NCBI GenBank assembly: GCA_030598905.1
Contig: JAUVPA010000006.1
Location: 1-16,636 of the forward strand
From: Acidimicrobiia bacterium
GTDB lineage: Bacteria; Actinomycetota; Acidimicrobiia; Spongiisociales; UBA5794
Direction of reading: 5' to 3'
Length of the DNA stretch: 16,636 bases
Made by a program: the position numbers and the translations under genes. This document shows, piece after piece, positions 1 to 5,472 of this stretch. Under the pieces are notes generated by a model, which did not search any database, had not been told where the DNA came from, and worked only from the letters and a program-made list of their open reading frames with translations. Each line of letters opens with the position of its first letter. Position 1 is the stretch's first letter.

Positions 1-291
1 CGTGCGTCCCACCGGGCGCTCGACGAAGAGCGGTCCATCCCGGGGCGTCCCTTCCATCCGCATCGTGACCCGGAGCCGATCGAACCGGACGAGATCTACC
101 GCTTCGATATCGAGGTGTGGCCAACGGCTCACGTATTCCGTGCCGGACATCACATCCGAATCCACATCACCAACGCCGACTCGCCGATGACCGACGGCAA
201 CTACAGCCATTTCTACGGGATCAAGTTCGGCGAGGACACCATCGTTCACGACGCCGCCCACCCATCCCATGTCCTCCTTCCGGTGATCTGA
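1..291 (+). CDS. CocE/NonD-family hydrolase, C-terminal fragment
   Basis: The first reading frame is open from the window edge to a TGA at 289-291, giving 96 C-terminal residues; the start lies outside the window. The fragment contains 'YRFDIEVWPTAHVFRAGH' followed by 'IRIHITNADSP', and ends near 'HPSHVLLPVI'. This is the pattern of the jelly-roll C-terminal domain of X-Pro dipeptidyl-peptidase / cocaine-esterase-like serine hydrolases (PF08530 type). In such enzymes the catalytic alpha/beta-hydrolase domain lies upstream, so no active-site residue can be seen here. Family members cleave esters, amides or X-Pro peptides, and the substrate cannot be predicted. The next gene starts 24 bases downstream on the same strand, so the two may be cotranscribed. 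Confidence 0.85.
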   Translation, partial: RASHRALDEERSIPGRPFHPHRDPEPIEPDEIYRFDIEVWPTAHVFRAGHHIRIHITNADSPMTDGNYSHFYGIKFGEDTIVHDAAHPSHVLLPVI

Positions 292-315
292 CTCCAACGT
301 CCTCGGTGAAGAGAG

Positions 316-1218
316 ATGAGCAGTATGAAAGAACTGCGGGTCTGCCTGTTCCGGGGGGTCGCGTCTGTCCCCCAAATCGTTGCCGCGGAGCAAGGGTTCT
401 TCGCCGGTTCTGGACTGGACATCGCTGTGCGTCCGACGCGCAGCTCTGATGAGTTGATGGAGGGACTACTCGACGGCTCCTTCGATATCGTTCACGCCAA
501 CCCCGACAACTTCATCGCGTGGCGCGACCGAACCGACGCGCCCGTAGTCGCTTGGGTCGGAGGTGCGATTGGGCCGCTCAAGCTCGTCGCCATGGCGTCC
601 ATCGAATCCGTTGCAACCTTGCGTGGCCACACGATTGCCGTCGATGCCGTTGGCAGCGGCTGGGTTCCCGTTCTCCGCCGTCTGCTCGAGTCGGGCGGCC
701 TCGAGTCGACGGACTACGAGCTACGCCCCTTTGGCACGACTCGGTACATGTACGAGGCAGTCGTCGAGGGTGCCGCATCCGCGTCGATGCTGAGCGTTCC
801 TTGGTGGTTGCAGGCGCGCGATGCGGGATTGCGTCTGCTCGCGGATCACCGCTCGGTCATTCCCCGGATGCAGGGGAGCGCCGGGGCGTCATTGACACCG
901 TGGCTCGAGAGCAACAGTGAGGCCGCAAAGGCGTATCTGAGGGCCATCATCAGCGCGACGACGTGGATGTACACCCTCGAGAACAGGATGGCGCTGGTGG
1001 CCACGGTGGCTACCGGTCTCGGCATGTCCCCAGATCACGCCGAGTCGGCGGTTGTCGAACTACTGGACCCGCTGGCCGGATGGCCCCCGTCGGCAATGAT
1101 CGATCCAGAGGGAATGGCAACGTTGCACTTGCTCCGCGCCGAAACCGAGGCACCTCCCCGCTCGAGCGTTGCGGCGTATTACACGGATCGGCCGTACCGC
1201 GACGCAATGACGCTGTGA
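316..1218 (+). CDS. NMT1/THI5-like periplasmic-binding-fold protein without signal peptide
   Basis: This 300-residue protein has the pattern of type 2 substrate-binding proteins of the SsuA/THI5/NMT1 group: a first strand 'LRVCLFRGVASVPQIVAAEQ', then 'GFFAGSGLDI', then 'GSFDIVHANPDNFIAW', and a second lobe with 'LRGHTIAVDAVGSGW'. Known relatives bind aromatic sulfonates, nitrate/taurine-type ligands or pyrimidine precursors. The ligand here is unknown. The N-terminus begins directly with the first strand of the fold and has no hydrophobic leader. An in-frame TGA at 307-309 blocks any upstream extension, so the protein should be cytoplasmic. No ABC permease or ATPase gene is adjacent. The start could be ATG 316 or ATG 325 (MKEL); the purine-rich GAGAGATGAG fits the second slightly better. 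It lies 24 bases after the hydrolase fragment and 72 bases before the thiolase. Confidence 0.75.
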   Translation: MSSMKELRVCLFRGVASVPQIVAAEQGFFAGSGLDIAVRPTRSSDELMEGLLDGSFDIVHANPDNFIAWRDRTDAPVVAWVGGAIGPLKLVAMASIESVATLRGHTIAVDAVGSGWVPVLRRLLESGGLESTDYELRPFGTTRYMYEAVVEGAASASMLSVPWWLQARDAGLRLLADHRSVIPRMQGSAGASLTPWLESNSEAAKAYLRAIISATTWMYTLENRMALVATVATGLGMSPDHAESAVVELLDPLAGWPPSAMIDPEGMATLHLLRAETEAPPRSSVAAYYTDRPYRDAMTL

Positions 1219-1275
1219 ATCACGCCGGCCCGTACGGTCGATGCGTGGGCCTTTGTAGACTTCGTTGCTGCGCTC

Positions 1276-1283
1276 GAGGAGGT
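1276..1283 (+). promoter_or_regulatory. Shine-Dalgarno site of the thiolase gene
   Basis: GAGGAGGT lies 7 bases before ATG 1291 and fixes that start. A weak -10-like TAGACT (1256-1261) upstream has no convincing -35 partner, so a separate promoter in the 72-base gap is only possible. Confidence 0.7.
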
Positions 1284-1290
1284 AGTTGAG

Positions 1291-2454
1291 ATGCGTGACG
1301 CCGTGATCGTGGATGCCGTTCGTACACCGGTGGGCAAGAGAAATGGCCACCTCAAGGACTGGCATCCCGCCGACCTGGCGGCGGAGACTTTGAAGGCGCT
1401 CGCCGAGCGGAGCAGTCTCGACCCGGTGTTGGTGGACGACGTGATCATGGGGTGCGTTTCTCAGGTGGGCGAGCAGACCTACAACATCGGGAGAAACGCA
1501 GCACTCGGTGCAGGTTGGCCCGAGAGCGTTCCCGGTGTCACCGTCGATCGCCAGTGCGGCTCGTCGCAGCAGTCTGTGCATTTCGCAGCTCATGGCGTGA
1601 TGGCGGGGGCTTACGACGTCGTCGTTGCAGCCGGTGTCGAATCGATGTCGCGCGTTCCCATGGGAATTTCGTTTTCGCAGGGTCCTGGCACGCCGTTTGG
1701 CCAGGAGATGCGGTCCCGCTACGACGACGCCTTAGTTCCACAAGGCATCTCTGCGGAAATGATCGCCGAGCAATGGGACATCCCTCGCGAGGAACTCGAC
1801 TCGATCGCCTACGACTCCAATATGCGGGCGACACGCGCCACCGAGGAAGCTCGATTCGGCAACCAGATCATTCCCATCGATGTGAAGACCGAAGATGGCA
1901 CCGTCGAGACGCTCACGAGGGATCAAGGATTTCGGGCCAACACGACCCTCGACAAGCTGGCCGAGCTGAAACCCGTATTCAAAGAGGACGGCGTGGTGAC
2001 GGCAGGCAATTCCTCGCAGATCTCTGACGGTGCCGCTGCGCTGTTGATCATGACCGAGGAGAAAGCGAAGGATCTTGGTCTGACGCCCAAGGCGCGGTTC
2101 GTGTCCTTCTCGCTCGCCGGTACCGATCCGATTCTGATGCTCACCGGCCCGATTCCCGCCACGCAGAAGGCACTCGCCAGGGCGGGCCTCACGATGGGCG
2201 ATATCGACCTGTTCGAGGTCAACGAAGCGTTTGCGCCCGTCATCGGGGCCTGGCTGCGCGATACCGGCGGAGACTGGGAAAAGACGAACGTCAATGGCGG
2301 CGCTATCGCCCTCGGCCACCCGCTCGGAGCAAGCGGGGCTCGGTTGATGACCACACTGGTGCACGAGCTGGAGCGCAGTGGAGGTCGGTATGGCCTACAA
2401 ACGATGTGTGAGGGCGGCGGGACCTCCAACGGTACGATCATCGAGATGCTCTGA
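1291..2454 (+). CDS. Acetyl-CoA acetyltransferase / 3-ketoacyl-CoA thiolase
   Basis: This 387-residue protein is a full-length thiolase. It condenses two acyl-CoAs or cleaves a 3-ketoacyl-CoA in the cytoplasm. Visible motifs are the N-terminal 'VIVDAVRTPVGKRNG', the nucleophilic cysteine in 'DRQCGSSQQ' (Cys89), 'NEAFAP' (Asn311 onward), 'GGAIALGHPLGASGAR' with catalytic His343, and the second catalytic cysteine in 'CEGGG' (Cys373). All catalytic residues are present and the length is normal for the family (about 380-400). The motif set cannot decide between a degradative (FadA-like) and a biosynthetic (AtoB/PhaA-like) role, and no acyl-CoA dehydrogenase or hydratase gene lies in the window to help. 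Its stop overlaps the start of the next small gene by one base (TGATG), which implies translational coupling. Confidence 0.95.
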   Translation: MRDAVIVDAVRTPVGKRNGHLKDWHPADLAAETLKALAERSSLDPVLVDDVIMGCVSQVGEQTYNIGRNAALGAGWPESVPGVTVDRQCGSSQQSVHFAAHGVMAGAYDVVVAAGVESMSRVPMGISFSQGPGTPFGQEMRSRYDDALVPQGISAEMIAEQWDIPREELDSIAYDSNMRATRATEEARFGNQIIPIDVKTEDGTVETLTRDQGFRANTTLDKLAELKPVFKEDGVVTAGNSSQISDGAAALLIMTEEKAKDLGLTPKARFVSFSLAGTDPILMLTGPIPATQKALARAGLTMGDIDLFEVNEAFAPVIGAWLRDTGGDWEKTNVNGGAIALGHPLGASGARLMTTLVHELERSGGRYGLQTMCEGGGTSNGTIIEML

Positions 2455-2687
2455 TGGGAACGGTCCTGATCGCCGCCGCGATCGGGATCCTGATCCTTGT
2501 CGCTACTTGGTGGACCGTGCGCTTCATCGCCTCAGGTCCGCCACCTGAACCCGATCCAAATGCCATCGAGGAGGCCGAGGCACACTACCGATGCACGGTG
2601 TGCGGGATGAACCTCGTCGTCACCTATGCCCAAGGCGACGACGACCAGGCCCCTCGCCACTGCCGCGAGGAGATGGTGCTCGTTTAG
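2454..2687 (+). CDS. Small single-pass membrane protein with a cysteine/histidine metal-binding-like motif
   Basis: This 77-residue protein has one N-terminal hydrophobic helix (about residues 3-26), a proline-rich linker ('GPPPEPDPN') and a C-terminal cluster 'CTVCGM' (Cys47, Cys50) followed by 'RHC' (His69, Cys70). The C-x2-C plus HC spacing resembles a degenerate zinc ribbon or rubredoxin-like knuckle. The ATG shares its A with the thiolase stop codon (TGATG), so it is probably translated by reinitiation. No family name is recognised. The helix would hold the metal motif at the membrane; the side it faces is not certain. It ends 6 bases before the convergent crgA stop. Confidence 0.75.
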   Translation: MGTVLIAAAIGILILVATWWTVRFIASGPPPEPDPNAIEEAEAHYRCTVCGMNLVVTYAQGDDDQAPRHCREEMVLV

Positions 2688-2693
2688 GGGCGG

Positions 2694-2948
2694 TCACCGG
2701 TAGTTGAGGGTCATCCCGAAGCCGATGGCGATGGCGCCCAGTCCGCCCATCAGATACTTGTTATCGGTGCCGCCGGGCAAGATGCCGATGTAGTTGAGAA
2801 CGATCACGAGAACACCGCCACCCATCAGCCCGAACATCAGAATCACGTACCAGATGGGTGACGGACCCTTCTTCTTGACAGATTCAGCCTTGGTAGGCGG
2901 CGGCGCGGGCCGCTTCTTGGCCTTCTTCCGGCCCTTGGAGACAGGCAT
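2694..2948 (-). CDS. crgA: CrgA-like septation inhibitor/divisome protein
   Basis: This 84-residue protein begins 'MPVSKGRKKAKKR', a very basic cytoplasmic tail, followed by two transmembrane segments (about residues 31-53 and 64-81) and the ending 'GFGMTLNYR'. That layout and size match actinobacterial CrgA (UPF0233), which interacts with FtsZ, FtsQ and PBPs at the septum in mycobacteria and restrains septation in Streptomyces. Genomic position supports this: crgA lies near trpG and the pknB/pbpA island in many actinobacteria, as here. An open frame continues upstream of ATG 2948, but the added residues do not resemble CrgA and would run into the sortase gene. There is no clear Shine-Dalgarno sequence; a -10-like TACCCT sits 7 bases before the ATG, suggesting a leaderless mRNA. 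Confidence 0.9.
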   Translation of the reverse strand: MPVSKGRKKAKKRPAPPPTKAESVKKKGPSPIWYVILMFGLMGGGVLVIVLNYIGILPGGTDNKYLMGGLGAIAIGFGMTLNYR

Positions 2949-2955
2949 GTCAGGG

Positions 2956-2961
2956 AGGGTA
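2956..2961 (-). promoter_or_regulatory. Candidate -10 element for leaderless crgA
   Basis: On the minus strand TACCCT lies 7 bases before the crgA ATG. Transcription would begin at or next to the start codon. This is a TAnnnT match only and no -35 element is obvious. The 130-base gap to the divergent sortase gene should hold both promoters; a TACGCT at 3059-3064, 14 bases before the sortase ATG, could serve the other direction. Confidence 0.4.
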
Positions 2962-3078
2962 GCCCCGGTGCCGATACACGCCCAAGAAGCCGAAAACAAC
3001 AGCAGCTCGACAAAGGACGCAGTGGCGACGGTTCGGTGGCGAATACTCACCGCACCGGTACGCTGACGCACCGCAGTC

Positions 3079-3873
3079 ATGGATGACTCCTTCAACACCA
3101 CGGCGACCTCGACCCGAGCGCGGACCAGCTCGTCGGTTGTCGTCAAGACGATCCGAGTCATCGGTTGGACGAGCCTGATCGCAGGCATTCTGATCCTGGG
3201 TTTCGTTGCCCAGCAATTGTTCGTCACGTCGTGGTTCGCCGATCGCAACCAGGCTGCTCTCGAGGATCAGGCCCAGACCTACTTCACCGAGGCGTCCGCC
3301 GGCGCCGAGGTGGTGCCGTACGTGCCCTCCCAAGCCGGTCTCCAGCCCGAGACGGGTTCGGGCACCCCCGTCGGCGCCGACCCATCGGATGGAACAGAGA
3401 TGGAGGTCCGGCGCACGATCCTCGTCGAGCCGGCGCCTCCCGTGCATCAGGCGTTCGCAATCATTCGTGTCCCGACGATCGACAAACTGAAAGACGGCTG
3501 GACGGTGGTCGAGGGTGTCACGCGTTCGGACCTCAAGAACGGCGCGGGTCACATGCCGCACACAGCCCTTCCGGGCCAGCCCGGCAACGCCGTCATCTCT
3601 GGGCACCGCACTACCTATGGAGCGCCTTTCCACGACTTCGATCAGCTCGAGCCCGGTGACATCATCGAAGTCGAGACGGCAATCGGGGTCCACACCTACG
3701 CGGTGCGCGAGACGGAGATCGTCCGTCCGACTGAATTGTGGGTCACCGAGCCGCGGGACGGGGCGTGGCTGACGTTGACGACATGCGATCCCAAGTTCTC
3801 GTCACGTCGGCGCCTCGTCGTCTTCGCCGAGCTGGTCGACGGCCCCAACGCCGAAGCTATCTTGGGCGCATGA
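3079..3873 (+). CDS. srtE: Class E sortase (membrane-anchored transpeptidase)
   Basis: This 264-residue protein has an N-terminal cytoplasmic tail, one transmembrane helix (about 27-50), a stalk of about 70 residues and a C-terminal sortase domain (about 120-255). Catalytic residues are visible: His176 in 'VISGHRTTYGAPF', Cys236 in 'LTLTTCDPK', and an arginine in 'SSRRRLVVFAEL' (243-245). The TLTTC signature and actinobacterial context fit class E, which anchors surface proteins to peptidoglycan, typically at an LAxTG-type signal. No substrate gene is present in the window, so this appears to be a housekeeping enzyme. ATG 3079 is the only start that keeps the tail short; there is no strong Shine-Dalgarno sequence. 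Its stop overlaps the next ATG (ATGA). A class assignment rather than a numbered paralogue is justified. Confidence 0.9.
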   Translation: MDDSFNTTATSTRARTSSSVVVKTIRVIGWTSLIAGILILGFVAQQLFVTSWFADRNQAALEDQAQTYFTEASAGAEVVPYVPSQAGLQPETGSGTPVGADPSDGTEMEVRRTILVEPAPPVHQAFAIIRVPTIDKLKDGWTVVEGVTRSDLKNGAGHMPHTALPGQPGNAVISGHRTTYGAPFHDFDQLEPGDIIEVETAIGVHTYAVRETEIVRPTELWVTEPRDGAWLTLTTCDPKFSSRRRLVVFAELVDGPNAEAILGA

Positions 3874-4019
3874 GGCGCTTCATCGAGGTGCTGCCGGGCC
3901 CAAAGCCCGTCAAGTACTCACTCGCGGTGGCAATCGTGCTCGTCGCCCTCGTTGCACTCTTCTTCATCTACGACTGGGTCGGCTCGAGCGTTCTCGACAC
4001 GGGAGGGACGATCGGGTGA
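3870..4019 (+). CDS. 49-residue single-pass membrane protein between sortase and amidotransferase
   Basis: The ATG overlaps the sortase stop (ATGA, 3870-3873), and its own TGA overlaps the GTG start of the next gene (GTGA, 4016-4019). The product starts 'MRRFIEVLPGPKPVKYS', continues with a very hydrophobic helix (about residues 17-34, LAV AIVL VALVAL FFI), and ends 'SSVLDTGGTIG'. The frame is open farther upstream, but those residues are an arginine-rich shadow of the sortase. The positive N-terminus predicts that the tail faces the cytoplasm and 'DTGGTIG' the outside. No family is recognised. Double stop/start overlaps strongly suggest real translation, perhaps in fixed ratio with the sortase. 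Confidence 0.75.
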   Translation: MRRFIEVLPGPKPVKYSLAVAIVLVALVALFFIYDWVGSSVLDTGGTIG

Positions 4020-4597
4020 AGGTTCTCGTCCTCGACAATTACGACTCCTTCACGTACAACCTGGTCCAGTACCTTGGCGAGCTCGGAGCGGATCCGGTCG
4101 TGTATCGCAACGATGTGATGTCGCCCGAGGAGGCGGCCGACCTGGCACCTGACCGCATCGTCATCTCTCCCGGTCCGGGCCGTCCCGAGGATGCCGGCCA
4201 TGCGGTGAGATATGTCCGTGAGCTCGGGCCACGGATCCGAACTCTCGGAGTGTGCCTCGGGATGCAGGCAATCGCCACGGCCTTCGGCGGCTCGATCGTG
4301 AGAGCACCAGAGCCCCGCCATGGGAAGACATCGATGATCAGCCACGACGGCAAGGGTGTTTATGCCGGGCTGGCCAATCCCTTTGAAGCCACCCGCTACC
4401 ACTCCTTGGCCGCGGTGGAGGTCCCAGACGATCTCGTGGTCACGGCGCATTCCGATGATGGTGTCATCCAGGGCGTGCGCCATCGGTCGCTGCCGATCGA
4501 GGGTGTGCAGTTCCATCCCGAAAGTGTCATGACCCCAGATGGGAAGGCACTCCTTGCCAATTTCTTGGGGGCGGGTTCCGTAGTCGGTAGTCGGTAG
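4016..4597 (+). CDS. trpG: Anthranilate/aminodeoxychorismate synthase, glutamine amidotransferase subunit
   Basis: This 193-residue class I glutamine amidotransferase supplies ammonia from glutamine to chorismate-using TrpE or PabB partners. The sequence shows 'LVLDNYDSFTYNLVQYL' at the N-terminus, 'SPGPGRPEDAG', the nucleophile elbow 'GVCLGMQA' (Cys80) and the His/Glu pair in 'VQFHPES' (His167, Glu169). The catalytic triad is complete. Whether it serves tryptophan, folate or both cannot be decided; one amphibolic subunit for both is common. Next to pknB-type loci in mycobacteria the equivalent gene is called trpG. The GTG start overlaps the preceding stop. The last codons and the TAG stop lie inside a repeat (4580-4635), so the tail 'GSVVGSR' appears to be encoded by repeat DNA. 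No trpE or pabB is in the window. Confidence 0.92.
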   Translation: MKVLVLDNYDSFTYNLVQYLGELGADPVVYRNDVMSPEEAADLAPDRIVISPGPGRPEDAGHAVRYVRELGPRIRTLGVCLGMQAIATAFGGSIVRAPEPRHGKTSMISHDGKGVYAGLANPFEATRYHSLAAVEVPDDLVVTAHSDDGVIQGVRHRSLPIEGVQFHPESVMTPDGKALLANFLGAGSVVGSR

Positions 4598-4635
4598 TCG
4601 GATATCCGACATCCGATGTCCGACTACCGACTACC
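4586..4635. terminator. Compound inverted repeat, likely bidirectional terminator between trpG and mutY
   Basis: A 17-base perfect stem (4586-4602 with 4619-4635) continues with one wobble (T4603/G4618) and three more pairs (4604-4606 with 4615-4617) around an 8-base loop. The left arm consists of tandem GTAGTCG units starting at 4580, 4587 and 4594. The inner GTCGGATATCCGAC (4597-4610) is itself a perfect palindrome. The trpG stop lies within the left arm, and the mutY stop begins 3 bases beyond the right arm. There is no T-tract on either strand, as is usual for actinobacterial hairpin terminators. A dispersed palindromic repeat is an alternative reading. Confidence 0.7.
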
Positions 4636-4638
4636 CAC

Positions 4639-5472
4639 TCATCCTCCAGGCCGGTATGTCCCCTCGTCGTTCGCGATCAAGCCCTCGGTGACAAGATCCT
4701 CGAGCGCCATCTCGACTTCGGCCGTTGGAAAACCCGTGTCGCGTCTGATGGTCTCGAAGCTCTGTGGTTCCCGGACGACGGCGCGCACGATGGCGCCACG
4801 AAGCTGCCTGGCAGAACCCTCGAACCGGGCCTGGGTGTGGGCGGCGACGTATCCGTGTGGTCCCGAGCACCACGTCGTCACCGGGCACGCGTCGCAGATC
4901 GGACGTCGGGGCAGGCATACGGTGGCTCCGAGATCCATCATGGCTTGGTTCCAATTCCCGGCGTCACTTGCCACCGCGTCTTTGGCGGCTGCCATCAACA
5001 ATCCGCCGTCGAGCGGTTCGCCATGCCAGCGGCTCAAGACTCGACGCAAGTTGGTGTCAACGGCAGGAACTTGTGCCCCGAAGACGAAGGACGCCATGGC
5101 GGCGGCGGTGTACGGTCCGACACCGGGCAGCTCCTGGAGACCGATCACGTCATTGGGCCAGCCGTCGTCCTTGATGATGCGGGCAGCCTCCCGAAGGCGC
5201 TGGGCGCGCGAGTTGTAGCCGAGGCCGGACCATGCCGCCAGAACGTCGCCGAGCGGTGCATCGGCGAGGTCGTCGACTGTGGGGAAGCGCTCCAGGAAAA
5301 GCTCGTAATAGGCCTCCACCCGATTCACGGGGGTCTGGTGGAGCATGAATTCCGACACGAGCAGGCAATAGGGATCAGAGGTGTTTCGCCACGGTAAGTC
5401 GCGGCGGCGCATCTGATACCAGCCAAACAGGGCCTGGTTGCGCTCGTCGGTGACACGCTGTGTTGCGGTCAT
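4639..5472 (-). CDS. mutY: A/G-specific adenine DNA glycosylase (MutY), NUDIX-less form
   Basis: This 277-residue base-excision repair enzyme removes adenine mispaired with 8-oxoguanine. Seen in order are 'RRRDLPWRN', 'LVSEFMLHQTPV' with the proposed catalytic Glu41, the helix-hairpin-helix 'LQELPGVGPYTAAA' (about 112-125), the catalytic Asp139 in 'AVDTNLRRV', and a 4Fe-4S loop C-x6-C-x2-C-x5-C (Cys186, 193, 196, 202). The usual C-terminal NUDIX-like 8-oxoG reading domain is absent. It is replaced by about 55 residues that look like a winged helix, as in other actinobacterial MutY proteins. 'MLHQT' differs from the common 'MLQQT'. Its ATG overlaps the pknB stop (ATGA), so both genes probably share one mRNA. 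It converges on trpG with the inverted repeat between them. Confidence 0.93.
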   Translation of the reverse strand: MTATQRVTDERNQALFGWYQMRRRDLPWRNTSDPYCLLVSEFMLHQTPVNRVEAYYELFLERFPTVDDLADAPLGDVLAAWSGLGYNSRAQRLREAARIIKDDGWPNDVIGLQELPGVGPYTAAAMASFVFGAQVPAVDTNLRRVLSRWHGEPLDGGLLMAAAKDAVASDAGNWNQAMMDLGATVCLPRRPICDACPVTTWCSGPHGYVAAHTQARFEGSARQLRGAIVRAVVREPQSFETIRRDTGFPTAEVEMALEDLVTEGLIANDEGTYRPGG

